Both the position numbers and the translations under genes were made by a program. The notes beneath the pieces were generated by a model. It was not told where the DNA came from and searched no databases. It saw only the letters and a program-made list of their open reading frames with translations. A stretch of DNA of 38,309 nt from Tissierella sp. (GTDB lineage: Bacteria; Bacillota; Clostridia; Tissierellales; Tissierellaceae): assembly GCF_029266915.1 (NCBI RefSeq), contig NZ_JARIEF010000068.1, positions 1-38,309 on the forward strand, in the 5' to 3' direction. This document shows positions 22,143 to 30,516 of the stretch, in pieces. Each line of letters opens with the position of its first letter. The first letter of the stretch is position 1.

Positions 22143-23330
22143 CTAATTGCTTCTTTTAAGCGCTCCATTTTCTTCTCCAGAATTTACAATTCCTATTCTT
22201 GTAAATACAGGTCCTATTATATCAAATATCAAGATGCTAAATAATACTATGGTTGTAACTGCCTCTCCAATACTTGGAATTTCGCTCGCTACTATAAGTG
22301 CAAGTCCAATCGGAATTCCGCCTGAGGGAAGCAGAGTCATTCCCAGATATTTTACTACATTGCTAGGAGCATTTACAGCTTTTGCTCCAAGCCCCGCTCC
22401 TACTATTTTACCAATTGTTCTAGCTAATATATACCCTCCTCCTAGTAATCCTACCTTGGATAGTACACTTATATTTAAGCTAGCTCCAGCCAAAGTAAAG
22501 AAGAGTACATAAATAGGAGGAGTAAAATCTGATACTATATCAAAAATTCTATTTGCATTTTGTACAAGATTTATTACCATGGCTCCAATCATCATACATG
22601 TTAAAAGACCTGATAGTCCTAACATCTCTGAAAGGCTCGATCCAAGTATTATAAATCCAAGCACTATGGTTAAGAGCTCATCTTTTCCCCTAGCTTTTTT
22701 AGATACAAAACTTAGTATAATTCCAAGCACGGCTCCAAGTAGAAGTGATCCTCCAATTTCTATAAGTGGTGATGCTATCATCTTTATAAGGGAAAATTCT
22801 CCGCCTAACTCTATAAGTTTAACAACTGAAAGAGAGATTCCAAAGGCCATAAGACCCAGTGCATCATCTATTGCAACTACCGGCAAAATAGTGTTTACCA
22901 GCGGTCCTTTTGCTTTAAGTTCTCTTATAACTAAAACTATACCAGCGGGAGCTGTTGCAGCTGCTATACTTGCAGTTATTAAACTAAAGCCAAGATCTTG
23001 TTTAAATAATATAAACATAGTAAAGAATACAAGTACTACGGTTCCGATTACCTGTAGCAAAGTAATGATGAAAATATTCTTACCTATTTTTTTAATATGT
23101 TCCCATAAAAATTCATTTCCTATACTAAAAGCTATCGTAGCTAATGCAAGGTCATTTAAAATTTTAAAACTATCTGCTTCTCCAACCTTTATAACATTTA
23201 ATAAAGAAGGCCCAATAAGCAGTCCTCCTACTATATAGCCCGAAACATTGGGGAGTTTAAACTTTTCAGCAAGCTTCCCTCCAAGCAATCCCATGAATAA
23301 TATAATTCCAAGCTTCAAAAGTAAATCCAA
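22143..23330 (-). CDS. CPA2-family cation:proton antiporter (copy 2)
   Basis: 395 residues from TTG 23330, which has AAAGGG about 8-9 nt upstream; an ATG at 23339 abuts the site and would add MVV only. With TTG, the acidic pair D155-D156 (VVAIDDALG), TATAPAGIVLVIREL-type stretch (here AATAPAGIVLVIRELKAKG) and GYIVGGLLIGPS align position by position with antiporter copy 1; identity is roughly 60% by eye. PF00999, about 12 helices, no cytosolic nucleotide-binding domain. A separate PII-like gene follows in the same transcript, where copy 1 has a basic tail instead. Ion (Na+ or K+) not determinable. Confidence 0.9.
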   Translation of the reverse strand: MDLLLKLGIILFMGLLGGKLAEKFKLPNVSGYIVGGLLIGPSLLNVIKVGEADSFKILNDLALATIAFSIGNEFLWEHIKKIGKNIFIITLLQVIGTVVLVFFTMFILFKQDLGFSLITASIAAATAPAGIVLVIRELKAKGPLVNTILPVVAIDDALGLMAFGISLSVVKLIELGGEFSLIKMIASPLIEIGGSLLLGAVLGIILSFVSKKARGKDELLTIVLGFIILGSSLSEMLGLSGLLTCMMIGAMVINLVQNANRIFDIVSDFTPPIYVLFFTLAGASLNISVLSKVGLLGGGYILARTIGKIVGAGLGAKAVNAPSNVVKYLGMTLLPSGGIPIGLALIVASEIPSIGEAVTTIVLFSILIFDIIGPVFTRIGIVNSGEENGALKRSN

Positions 23331-23368
23331 AACTACCATCCCTTTATTTTTATTTCTACAACTTTTAT

Positions 23369-23397
23369 ATTGTATAACAATTATTTTACTTTTACAA
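23369..23397 (-). promoter_or_regulatory. sigma-A promoter of the antiporter 2/PII-like operon
   Basis: Minus-strand TTGTAA (23392-23397) and TACAAT (23369-23374) with a 17-bp spacer, about 40 bp before the start codon. No competing promoter is apparent. Confidence 0.72.
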
Positions 23398-23513
23398 GTA
23401 AGCAGATATAGCTACGCTTATGAGAGGGAATTAGTTAAGATTTTCAAAATATACTCAATAATAGAATTAAAAGTCTACAATAAAAGAAGAAATAAAATAG
23501 ATCAAATAAAACA

Positions 23514-23547
23514 AAAACCCTGTATTCATTTAGAATACAAGGTTTTC
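23514..23547 (-). terminator. terminator of the tRNA-Arg gene
   Basis: AAAACCTTGTATTC and GAATACAGGGTTTT arms (minus strand) with a 5-nt loop, then TTTTGTTTT. It begins 3 bp beyond the encoded CCA of the tRNA. Confidence 0.88.
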
Positions 23548-23549
23548 TA

Positions 23550-23626
23550 TGGCACACCCGGAGGGGCTCGAACCCCCAACAACCTGGTTCGAAGCCAGGG
23601 ACTCTATCCAATTGAGATACGGGTGC
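23550..23626 (-). tRNA. tRNA-Arg (anticodon TCG)
   Basis: 77-nt cloverleaf with encoded CCA. Acceptor GCACCCG pairs with CGGGTGT, with a G-U first pair. Anticodon stem CCTGG/CCAGG encloses loop CTTCGAA, giving TCG for CGN arginine codons. T-arm GGGGG-TTCGAGC-CCCTC. D-stem TCTC/GAGT has one mismatch at the outer pair. It is the last transcript element after the Ddl-like gene. Confidence 0.95.
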
Positions 23627-23670
23627 CTATAGATAAAATAATACTTTATATTGAGAGATTTGTCAATTAT

Positions 23671-24642
23671 CTATATTTTATATCTCATTTTAGCACTATC
23701 AATTATATTGAAAATAAGTTCTTCATAGCTAAATTCTTTTTCAGCCATCTTACAGATATCACTATATCCTTTTTCAAGTCCTGGAAGTGAGTTTACCTCT
23801 ATTATATAGGGAACTCCCTTTCTAACTATGATATCTATTCTGGAGTAATCTTTTAGATCTAGCGCTTCAAATGCATCCTTTACAGTTTTTTCAATAGTTT
23901 CTTTTAAAGCTCTATCTATATTTGCTGGTATGTGATAAATAACATGGTCTTGATACTCATTTTTTACTTCAAAACTGTTTATATGTTTTAATCCTTCGGG
24001 CAAAGCAGAAAAATCAACTTCTAGAATCGGGAGAACTCTTTCTCCATTTTTAATAAGCCCAACTGTAAATTCTCGTCCTTCTATATATTCCATAATCAAA
24101 ACCGGAGGATTATATCTTTTAAGACATTTCCCTACAACCTTCTCCATGCTTTCCTTATCATAGACTACACTATCTTGATAGATTCCCCTGCTTGATCCTT
24201 CATCTGAAGGCTTTATAAAAAGAGGAAAATCCATATCTATAGATTCCAGCTCTTCTAGTGAATTTACATAAGTAAAATCTGGGGTCGGTATACCGCTTCC
24301 CTTGAGAATTTTTGATGTGTATACCTTATTGTATGCCAGCGCATGTCCAAGAGGCTTAGAGGCTGTATAAGGCATCTCTATTGACTCTAGTATAGCAGGG
24401 AGCTGAGACAGTCTTGCAGAACCTACTATTCCATTGCACAGGTTAAAAACTAGGTCGATCTTTTCTTTTTTTAAGTTTTTAACTATATTATTATCAAACA
24501 CTAATTCCTGGCAATCATATTTTTTAGAAATTACTTCTTTTAAGGCTTTTACAGTTCTTGACTTTTGAGCATCTTCGTATTCGCCTTCTTTATCTTTTAA
24601 ATATGCAGTTCTAGATTGATCTGTTACAATAGCAATTTTCAT
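23671..24642 (-). CDS. D-alanine-D-alanine ligase-like ATP-grasp protein
   Basis: 323 residues from ATG 24642, with AAAGGAG 9 nt upstream. ATP-grasp architecture: N-terminal Rossmann-like lobe (MKIAIVTDQSRT, LVFNLCNG), central lobe with PLFIKPSDEGSSRGI (phosphate-binding loop), LIMEYIEGREFTVGLI, and the C-terminal metal-binding SRIDIIVRKGVPYIIEVNSLPGL. Canonical Ddl ends in the NxxPG motif within ...NTMPGFT; here it reads EVNSLPGLEKGYSDICKMA. The Ddl-type Glu/Ser near the N-terminus is not obvious. It may ligate another amino-acid pair or a peptide rather than D-Ala. It lies between tRNA-Arg and the tRNA-Leu-ended cluster. Confidence 0.8.
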   Translation of the reverse strand: MKIAIVTDQSRTAYLKDKEGEYEDAQKSRTVKALKEVISKKYDCQELVFDNNIVKNLKKEKIDLVFNLCNGIVGSARLSQLPAILESIEMPYTASKPLGHALAYNKVYTSKILKGSGIPTPDFTYVNSLEELESIDMDFPLFIKPSDEGSSRGIYQDSVVYDKESMEKVVGKCLKRYNPPVLIMEYIEGREFTVGLIKNGERVLPILEVDFSALPEGLKHINSFEVKNEYQDHVIYHIPANIDRALKETIEKTVKDAFEALDLKDYSRIDIIVRKGVPYIIEVNSLPGLEKGYSDICKMAEKEFSYEELIFNIIDSAKMRYKI

Positions 24643-24747
24643 AGACAACATCTCCTTTTATTGTTGCTAGATTAGTATAACAATTTTTCTAAATTATTCT
24701 TTCAATTAATCTAAATTTAAATAATATTCTAATAATTAAAAAAGTAT

Positions 24748-24772
24748 AAAAAAAATTGGCCATAAGCCAATT
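24748..24772 (-). terminator. terminator of the tRNA operon
   Basis: AATTGGC and GCCAATT arms around a short loop; read on the minus strand the stem is followed by an uninterrupted run of T. It begins 9 bp after the tRNA-Leu CCA. Confidence 0.87.
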
Positions 24773-24780
24773 CTTCTCTT

Positions 24781-24864
24781 TGGTGCGGGAAAGAGGACTT
24801 GAACCCCCACGTCAATGACACTAGATCCTAAGTCTAGCGCGTCTGCCAATTCCGCCACTCCCGC
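24781..24864 (-). tRNA. tRNA-Leu (anticodon TAG)
   Basis: 84-nt class II tRNA with long variable arm and encoded CCA. Acceptor GCGGGAG/TTCCCGC, anticodon stem CTAGA/TCTAG around loop CTTAGGA (anticodon TAG, CUN codons), T-loop GGTTCAAGTCC. Last of four tRNAs. Confidence 0.96.
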
Positions 24865-24899
24865 ATATTAGTTCGACACTTAAAATATAAAGATGTAAA

Positions 24900-24975
24900 T
24901 GGTGATCCATCCGGGACTCGAACCCGGGACACCCTGATTAAAAGTCAGGTGCTCTACCAACTGAGCTAATGGATC
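24900..24975 (-). tRNA. tRNA-Lys (anticodon TTT)
   Basis: 76-nt cloverleaf with encoded CCA and A73. Acceptor GATCCAT/ATGGATC, anticodon stem CCTGA/TCAGG around CTTTTAA. Third of four tRNAs in the operon. Confidence 0.96.
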
Positions 24976-24978
24976 TTA

Positions 24979-25055
24979 TGGGGTGGATGAAGGGATTTGA
25001 ACCCTCGATCTCCAGAGCCACAATCTGGCGCCCTAACCACTAGGCTACACCCACC
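24979..25055 (-). tRNA. tRNA-His (anticodon GTG)
   Basis: 77 nt including the extra 5' G(-1), which pairs with C73, the hallmark of tRNA-His. Acceptor GTGGGTG/CATCCAC, anticodon stem CCAGA/TCTGG around TTGTGGC, encoded CCA. Second of four tRNAs. Confidence 0.96.
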
Positions 25056-25089
25056 ATATGTTTTTACCCTTTAAAATAGCTCTAGTGTT

Positions 25090-25163
25090 TGGAGCGGGTG
25101 AAGGGAATCGAACCCTCACGACTGGCTTGGGAAGCCAGTGCTCTACCACTGAGCTACACCCGC
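25090..25163 (-). tRNA. tRNA-Gly (anticodon CCC)
   Basis: 74-nt cloverleaf with encoded CCA and T73. Acceptor GCGGGTG/CACCCGC, anticodon stem CTGGC/GCCAG around TTCCCAA. The CCC anticodon reads only GGG, so it supplements a general glycine tRNA elsewhere. First of the four-tRNA operon. Confidence 0.95.
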
Positions 25164-25204
25164 AAACTTTACGTTACGTCGGGCTTAAGTGCTAACAATT
25201 TATA

Positions 25205-25233
25205 ATTATATCAGGGTTTTTTAATATTGTCAA
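25205..25233 (-). promoter_or_regulatory. strong consensus promoter of the tRNA operon
   Basis: Perfect TTGACA (25228-25233) and perfect TATAAT (25205-25210) on the minus strand, spacing 17 bp, followed by an A/T- then G/C-containing start region about 40 bp before tRNA-Gly. Typical of stable RNA operons. Confidence 0.93.
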
Positions 25234-25297
25234 CACTTTAAAAAAACATATTTTATTATTTTTATTAAGAAGCTCTCAAAGTCTCATTTTCACCTGT

Positions 25298-25498
25298 TTA
25301 GTCTCCAAATAATCTTTTAAACTTTTCTTCAATTCGCTTCTTTCTTCTAAGAGTTTCTTCTTCATCTATAATTATTTTAAGAGTATCTCCCTCTTTTGCC
25401 TCCGGTGGAATCATGCAAACAGGAATATCTATCATCTCCCTGTTTGATAATTCCACAACTGCAAAATCTCCTTCAAATCTATCTATTATAAATTTCAT
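25298..25498 (-). CDS. DUF3006 protein
   Basis: 66 residues from ATG 25498, behind GGGGTG. Matches DUF3006: KFIIDRFEGDFAVVEL, a central beta-rich part with IPVCMIPPEAKEGDTL, then a charged helix ending RRKKRIEEKFKRLFG. The family regularly sits next to secreted metallo-beta-lactamase-fold proteins, as here (25 bp away). No function established; a small partner or regulator of the neighbouring hydrolase is a guess. Confidence 0.85.
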   Translation of the reverse strand: MKFIIDRFEGDFAVVELSNREMIDIPVCMIPPEAKEGDTLKIIIDEEETLRRKKRIEEKFKRLFGD

Positions 25499-25523
25499 CA
25501 ATAACACCCCAACAAATTATATT

Positions 25524-26489
25524 TTACATATTTTCAGGATTCACCTTTGCGGTTATATATTTTATAATAAAAGTTTCCTTAATGGCTGAAATACTTTTTC
25601 CAATATTTGAAAACATTTCACCTGCACTTATACTAGCCAACTTTTTATTAAAAGAAATATTCTTTCCGTCACTCATAACAGTTATGCTTCCATCTCTGTC
25701 GGTTCTGAAAACTTCAATATTTCGCTGGGCAAAATTGTCCAAGATTTCCTTATCAGGATGATTATAACTGTTTTTTTCAGCCACGCTAATTACTGCATAC
25801 TTAGGTTTAACTGCGTCTAAAAAATTATCAGTTGAAGAGGTATTACTACCGTGGTGACCAGCTTTTAGTACATCTACATCCAAAAACCTGCTATTGTTTT
25901 GGACCATTTCTTCTTCTGATTTTTTTTCTGCATCTCCTGTAAACAAAAATGAATTATTGCCATGGTCCATTCTTAAAACTATTGAATAATCATTTGTCAG
26001 AGAATATTTTTCTGAATTCGGTGCCAAAACTTTCAATTGTGCATTTCCCAGTTTAATTTCATCTAATATGTTAGGTTTTTTTATCTTTAAGCCTTTACGA
26101 TCTATTGCGTCTAAAAGATCTTCAAATATTATAGTATCACTTATTACATTTGGAAGCATTATATTTTCTACTTTAAATGTATCTAGAACTGCAACAAGTC
26201 CTCCAATATGATCTTCATGAGGATGAGTTCCGACCATATACTTTATTTCTTCTACTCCCTGGTCTTTTAGATAGCTTACAACTCTTTCACTGGATGATCT
26301 TTTACCGCCATCTATAAGCATATTTTCTCCCTTGCTTTTAATCAAGATACTATCACCTTGTCCTACATCTATATAATGTACTTCAAGATCTGCATTTTCT
26401 ATATCCGCCCCTCTCTCCATCATATCCGGTGAATATATAATAGCAAAGAGCAGGGCCAAGGATAGCAAAAACGTTATTACTTTCTTCAT
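25524..26489 (-). CDS. secreted MBL-fold hydrolase, ComEC C-terminal type
   Basis: 321 residues, ATG 26489 behind GAGGGAGA. An N-terminal hydrophobic signal (about 4-20) is followed directly by LEVHYIDVGQGDSILIKS and a metallo-beta-lactamase core: the HxHxDH motif as THPHEDHIGG, FTGDAE, AGHHGSNTS and the later NSYNHPDKE. This is the competence-protein ComEC/Rec2 hydrolase domain as a free secreted protein, without the channel. Predicted extracytoplasmic nuclease or phosphodiesterase, probably membrane-anchored or secreted; substrate not known. A ~50-residue C-terminal tail follows the core. Coupled with DUF3006 downstream. Confidence 0.85.
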   Translation of the reverse strand: MKKVITFLLSLALLFAIIYSPDMMERGADIENADLEVHYIDVGQGDSILIKSKGENMLIDGGKRSSSERVVSYLKDQGVEEIKYMVGTHPHEDHIGGLVAVLDTFKVENIMLPNVISDTIIFEDLLDAIDRKGLKIKKPNILDEIKLGNAQLKVLAPNSEKYSLTNDYSIVLRMDHGNNSFLFTGDAEKKSEEEMVQNNSRFLDVDVLKAGHHGSNTSSTDNFLDAVKPKYAVISVAEKNSYNHPDKEILDNFAQRNIEVFRTDRDGSITVMSDGKNISFNKKLASISAGEMFSNIGKSISAIKETFIIKYITAKVNPENM

Positions 26490-26544
26490 CGATCTCCCTC
26501 ACTTCATCCTTTTTATATTTCTATCTTTTTATATTTGCATCTTT

Positions 26545-27024
26545 TTATATTTCTATAATTTTGGTAGATATTTCCTCTCCAAACTCTAATATTCCAAATG
26601 TTTTCTTATTTAAAAATCCTCTTGGAGAAGATGGGCTTCCAGGATTCATAATAATCATATCTTCAACTTTTTCTACCATTGTTACGTGGGTATGACCAAA
26701 TAGAGCTATGTCTGCTCCAAGTTCTTTAGCTCTGTAATACAGTCTATTTATATTTAAACTTACACTCAGTTTGTGTCCATGGGTTAGAAAGATTCTCTTT
26801 CCTTGAATCTCTATTACCTCTTCTTCCTTAAAACCAGAAGAAGGATGATCTCCGTTACCTGCAACTATAATAGGAGTAATTCCCAAAGCTTTTGAAATAG
26901 TTTTTCCATCTCCTACATAGTCACCAAGATGAAACATCAGATCCGGCTTCTTTTCCATAGCCAAAACCTTATCTATTAGTTTTTTATTTTTGGCATGAGT
27001 ATCACTTACTACTAGTATTTTCAT
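26545..27024 (-). CDS. YfcE/MJ0936-family metallophosphoesterase
   Basis: 159-residue calcineurin-like phosphoesterase with all metal motifs: SDTHAKN (residues ~7-9), HLGDYVGD, GNGDHP, THGHKL, GHTHV, and NPGSPSSPRG near the end. Members cleave phosphodiesters or pyrophosphates; natural substrate unclear. Its ATG directly follows the TAA of rdgB (zero gap), using GAGGGTG inside the upstream gene, so translation is coupled. Confidence 0.92.
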   Translation of the reverse strand: MKILVVSDTHAKNKKLIDKVLAMEKKPDLMFHLGDYVGDGKTISKALGITPIIVAGNGDHPSSGFKEEEVIEIQGKRIFLTHGHKLSVSLNINRLYYRAKELGADIALFGHTHVTMVEKVEDMIIMNPGSPSSPRGFLNKKTFGILEFGEEISTKIIEI

Positions 27025-27636
27025 TTATTCACCCTCTAAAAGATTTTTTAATGTTTTCTTAATCTCCTCTAAAGCAAGTGCCCTATGGCTTATTTTATTT
27101 TTTATCTCTCCATCTAATTCTGCAAAAGTATTTTCGTATCCTTCTGGAACAAATAAGGGATCATAGCCAAAATCATTATCGCCTTTAGGTTCTAAACCTA
27201 TGAAACCTTTACATTCTCCCTTTACAGTTAAGACTTCTCCATCTTCGGTTATAAGGGCTATTACTGTAAAAAATGAAGCACCCCTTTCCTCTATAGGAAT
27301 ATTTACCATCTCCTTAAGAAGCTTTTCATTGTTCTTCTTATCATCTCCAGGTTCTCCGGCATATCTGGCTGAATATATACCAGGTTCCCCCTTTAAACTC
27401 TCAACAAATAAACCTGAATCATCAGCCATTACCATAAAGTCAGTCTGTTCCTTTATAGCCTTTGCTTTTTTTATACTGTTAGCTTCTAAAGTTTCTCCGT
27501 CTTCTAGGACTTCAAAATCTTCCAGTCCTATATCACTTTTTGATAGGACTTCTATATTAAGATCTTTTAATATCGCTTTCATTTCTCTGATTTTATTCTT
27601 GTTATCTGTTGATAAGACTAGTTTTCTATTGATCAA
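27025..27636 (-). CDS. rdgB: RdgB/HAM1 non-canonical purine NTP pyrophosphatase
   Basis: 203 residues from TTG 27636, 8 nt after GGAGG; an upstream TTG at 27642 lies only 2 nt from that site. Removes ITP, dITP and XTP from the nucleotide pool by pyrophosphate cleavage. Motifs: [13 protein letters not shown], the catalytic [25 protein letters not shown] and [13 protein letters not shown] with the base-recognising Ser-His-Arg. The start overlaps the rph stop region by 11 bp. The rph-rdgB-yfcE order is common in Firmicutes. Confidence 0.95.
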   Translation of the reverse strand: MINRKLVLSTDNKNKIREMKAILKDLNIEVLSKSDIGLEDFEVLEDGETLEANSIKKAKAIKEQTDFMVMADDSGLFVESLKGEPGIYSARYAGEPGDDKKNNEKLLKEMVNIPIEERGASFFTVIALITEDGEVLTVKGECKGFIGLEPKGDNDFGYDPLFVPEGYENTFAELDGEIKNKISHRALALEEIKKTLKNLLEGE

Positions 27637-28381
27637 ATTCAAGACCTCCGTCTTTATTTAATATCTCTTTTTGAATAGCTATAATTTCTTTATTACCCTT
27701 TTCTCCCAGATCTAATAATTCATCTAATTCTTTTCTTGAAAAGGCTGCTCTTTCCCCAGTTCCCTGAACTTCTACAAATTTATTATCTCCGGTCATAACT
27801 ATATTCATATCTACTATAGCATTATGGTCTTCTTCATAGCAAAGGTCTAGTAATGCTCCTTCCTTTGTTATACCTACACTTATAGCCGCTAAATATTGCT
27901 TTATAGGATTTCTTTTAATTTTACCCTCTTCTTTAAGCTTGGTAAAAGCATCTGACATAGCTATAAAAGCTCCTGTTATTGAAGCTGTCCTAGTTCCGCC
28001 GTCTGCCTGAATTACATCACAGTCTATCCATATAGCTCTCTCACCTAATTCTTTAAGGTCTACTACACTTCTTAGACTTCTTCCTATAAGTCTTTGTATT
28101 TCTTGAGTTCTTCCATCGACTTTTCCCCTGGAGCTATCTCGAACCTTTCTGGTTCCTGTAGAAGCCGGAAGCATTGAGTATTCTGCTGTTATCCAACCAG
28201 AACCCTTGCCCTTTAAAAAGTAGGGAACTCTTTCTTCAATCGTAGCTGTACAAATAACCTTAGTATTTCCAAATTCTATAAGAACTGATCCATATGGATG
28301 CATTATATAATCTCTAGTTACCTTTATATCTCTTAACTGATCTGATGCTCTATTATCTATCCTCACATTTATCTCTCCCAT
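27626..28381 (-). CDS. rph: ribonuclease PH
   Basis: Phosphorolytic 3'-to-5' exoribonuclease that trims tRNA 3' ends. 251 residues: conserved [100 protein letters not shown] (quoted as separate motifs). Two starts are possible: ATG 28381 with AAAGGAG, or GTG 28366 with GGGAGAG upstream. The latter would give the family-typical MRIDNR opening. First gene of rph-rdgB-yfcE. Confidence 0.96.
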   Translation of the reverse strand: MGEINVRIDNRASDQLRDIKVTRDYIMHPYGSVLIEFGNTKVICTATIEERVPYFLKGKGSGWITAEYSMLPASTGTRKVRDSSRGKVDGRTQEIQRLIGRSLRSVVDLKELGERAIWIDCDVIQADGGTRTASITGAFIAMSDAFTKLKEEGKIKRNPIKQYLAAISVGITKEGALLDLCYEEDHNAIVDMNIVMTGDNKFVEVQGTGERAAFSRKELDELLDLGEKGNKEIIAIQKEILNKDGGLEFDQ

Positions 28382-28445
28382 CTATTTACTCCTTTATTCT
28401 ATCAGAGTTTAGTCTTTTTTTCTATATTTACAAAAATATACAAAA

Positions 28446-28488
28446 TAAAAGCCTCTTTTCAGAATTTAGAAAAAAAGCTTTTTTTTAA
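28446..28488 (-). terminator. probable terminator of the UPF0316 gene
   Basis: Imperfect A/T-rich hairpin on the minus strand: AAAGCTTTTTTTC and GAAAAGAGGCTTTT with further T-rich sequence after it. Weaker than the other terminators here. Confidence 0.55.
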
Positions 28489-28520
28489 GGACTAATCAAA
28501 TAGGTTTAAAATATAAGAGC

Positions 28521-29048
28521 CTATTTCTTTTTAATATTTCTTTTCATTGTATTAAAATATCCTCCGCTTATGGGACTTGTATTGCTTACAGTTATGAATA
28601 TATTTTCATCATAGCTGTATATTATCTTTTTTAATTTATCGAGATCTTTCCTATTTAAGGCAACTTTTAAAATATCTTTTGGTCCTTGGATTCCCTCACC
28701 GTGAAGAACAGTAACTCCAAATTTGTTGTCTCTCAAGAGTCTTATCAAATCTTGATTTTCTGTAGTTTGCAAAATTATCTGAGCATCCAAATTTCCAAGT
28801 GCTATCTTGTTTTCGATAGCTATACCAACTATATTTCCGCAAGCAAATCCAAGTCCATAAGTTAATATTTTCCACGGATTATCAAGACTACCCATAACCT
28901 TTCCAAGAGCTATAACGTAAACTGTTACTTCAAAAAACCCAATCATAGCGGCTTGAATCTTTCTTCCTTGAACTACCATCAACGTTCTAACAGTAGCTAA
29001 AGAAACGTCTATTACTCTGGCAAAAAATATAAATAAATAAGCTCCCAT
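28521..29048 (-). CDS. UPF0316/DUF2179 membrane protein
   Basis: 175 residues, ATG 29048 with a GGAG-type site. Three N-terminal helices (about 5-22, 32-50, 62-82) including FFARVIDVSLATVRTLMVVQGRK and FEVTVYVIALGKV, then GFACGNIVGIAIENKIALG, then a cytosolic DUF2179-type domain (QIILQTTENQDLIRLLRDNKFGVTVLHGEGI, partly quoted). The soluble domain is related to the YitT C-terminal domain. Family function unknown. Monocistronic. Confidence 0.9.
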   Translation of the reverse strand: MGAYLFIFFARVIDVSLATVRTLMVVQGRKIQAAMIGFFEVTVYVIALGKVMGSLDNPWKILTYGLGFACGNIVGIAIENKIALGNLDAQIILQTTENQDLIRLLRDNKFGVTVLHGEGIQGPKDILKVALNRKDLDKLKKIIYSYDENIFITVSNTSPISGGYFNTMKRNIKKK

Positions 29049-29133
29049 TTCTCCACTTCCCTTCAGTATTTTATCATAATATTATAATATAATAATATTC
29101 CTTTAAGGTCAAAGGGCTTTAAGTTAAAAACAT

Positions 29134-29175
29134 AGAAATAGAGCAGAAACTTTTAATCTTCTGCTCTATTTCTAC
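29134..29175 (-). terminator. terminator of the symporter gene
   Basis: AGAAATAGAGCAGAA and TTCTGCTCTATTTCT: perfect 15-bp arms with a 12-nt loop, 8 bp beyond the stop codon, followed on the minus strand by a T-rich stretch. Confidence 0.86.
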
Positions 29176-29182
29176 TTCTAGT

Positions 29183-30472
29183 TTATAATTCTTCCTGCAA
29201 TACTTCCTTATAGCTGCCGCTCATATCATTAAATCTCTCTATATCAAGTTCTCCTTCTTGCTTAGCTATTATGGTTGTACAAATCGCGTCTCCTGTAATA
29301 TTTACTGCAGTTCTTCCCATGTCTACAAGTCTGTCTATTCCCATTATAAGGCCTATTCCCTCCGGAGGTAGACCAACTGATGCTACAACGAGCGAAAGCA
29401 TTATAGCGCCGGCTCCAGGGACGCCTGCGGTGCCTATGGAAGCTAGAGTTGCCGTAAGTATTACAGTAAGTATCATAGTAAAGGTTAATGGAATATTATA
29501 AACCTGAGCTATAAAGAATATTGCAACTCCCTGCATGATAGCTGTACCATCCATATTTATAGTAGCTCCAAGAGGTATGGTAAAACTTGCAATACTTCTA
29601 TTTATTCCAAGATCATTTTCAGCTATATCAAGTGAAACTGGAACGGTTGCTCCACTGCTGGCAGTAGAAAAAGCAACTGTCATAGCTGGAAAGAATTTTT
29701 TATAAAATTTTCCTACTGAAAGTCCGGTAAAGGCTTTAAATAAACTGCCGTATACAAGCGTTGCATGTATTATTAAACCAATATAAACTGCCACTACATA
29801 TTTTAACAGAGGCAGTAAGGCACTTAAGCCTGTAGTTGCAAATGTCTTGGCAATAAGTCCAAACACTCCTATAGGAGCTAGAATCATTACAATTTCAACA
29901 AGTTTCATAACCAGTTCATTTAAATCTTCAAAGAGTTTTAAGAGGCCTTTGCCTTTCTCACCCATGAGTGAAAGTCCTATTCCTGTCACTAATGCAAAAA
30001 CTATAATCTGAAGCATGTTTCCTTCTGCCATAGCTGCGATAGGGTTTTTAGGAACCATATCTGTAAGTATTTTTATGAGTGGAGTTTTTTCATTGACAGT
30101 AGTTTCAACTGCTTCTATTGCCTGTAAATTTAATCCTACTCCCGGTTTTATTACAGCTCCTATGCTAAGAGCTATGATTATTGCAAGAGCTGTTGTTAAA
30201 AGATAAAAAGTGATTGTCTTTACACCGACTCTTCCAAGTTTCTTAATATCTCCCATGCTTGCAGCACCATTTACTAGAGAAATAAATACTAAAGGTACTA
30301 CGATCATCATGATTGCCCTTAAGAAAACTTGACCTAGCAATTCAAATAAACCATTAATTAATATTGTGTCTCTAAGAGTTCCGCTTGCCATTGGATGAAC
30401 TAAAAGACCTACTACTAAACCTACTATTAGTGCTATAAGTATTTTGGTAGTCAAACTGAGTTTCTTTTTCAC
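29183..30472 (-). CDS. dicarboxylate/amino acid:cation symporter (DAACS)
   Basis: 429-residue glutamate/aspartate/dicarboxylate transporter (PF00375). Signature elements: HP1 serine-rich FSTASSGATVPVSL, TM7 TINMDGTAIMQ, HP2 ATLASIGTAGVPGAGAIMLSL, and TM8 DRLVDMGRTAVNITGDAICT with the carboxylate-binding Arg and Asp. The Arg of GRTAVN favours an acidic amino acid or dicarboxylate substrate, taken up with Na+ or H+. Start ATG 30472 behind AGGGAGG. It has its own promoter and terminator. Confidence 0.94.
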   Translation of the reverse strand: MKKKLSLTTKILIALIVGLVVGLLVHPMASGTLRDTILINGLFELLGQVFLRAIMMIVVPLVFISLVNGAASMGDIKKLGRVGVKTITFYLLTTALAIIIALSIGAVIKPGVGLNLQAIEAVETTVNEKTPLIKILTDMVPKNPIAAMAEGNMLQIIVFALVTGIGLSLMGEKGKGLLKLFEDLNELVMKLVEIVMILAPIGVFGLIAKTFATTGLSALLPLLKYVVAVYIGLIIHATLVYGSLFKAFTGLSVGKFYKKFFPAMTVAFSTASSGATVPVSLDIAENDLGINRSIASFTIPLGATINMDGTAIMQGVAIFFIAQVYNIPLTFTMILTVILTATLASIGTAGVPGAGAIMLSLVVASVGLPPEGIGLIMGIDRLVDMGRTAVNITGDAICTTIIAKQEGELDIERFNDMSGSYKEVLQEEL

Positions 30473-30516
30473 AAAATCCCTCCCTAAGATATTATTTTGG
30501 TTTAATACTTAAGACT

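Noticed and set aside
22579-23238. 219-residue plus-strand open frame
   Set aside because: Antisense shadow of antiporter 2; Ser/Ile/Pro-rich composition and no ribosome binding site.
23248-23790. 180-residue plus-strand open frame
   Set aside because: It runs through the antisense of tRNA-Arg, its terminator and the antiporter promoter, so it cannot be a real gene.
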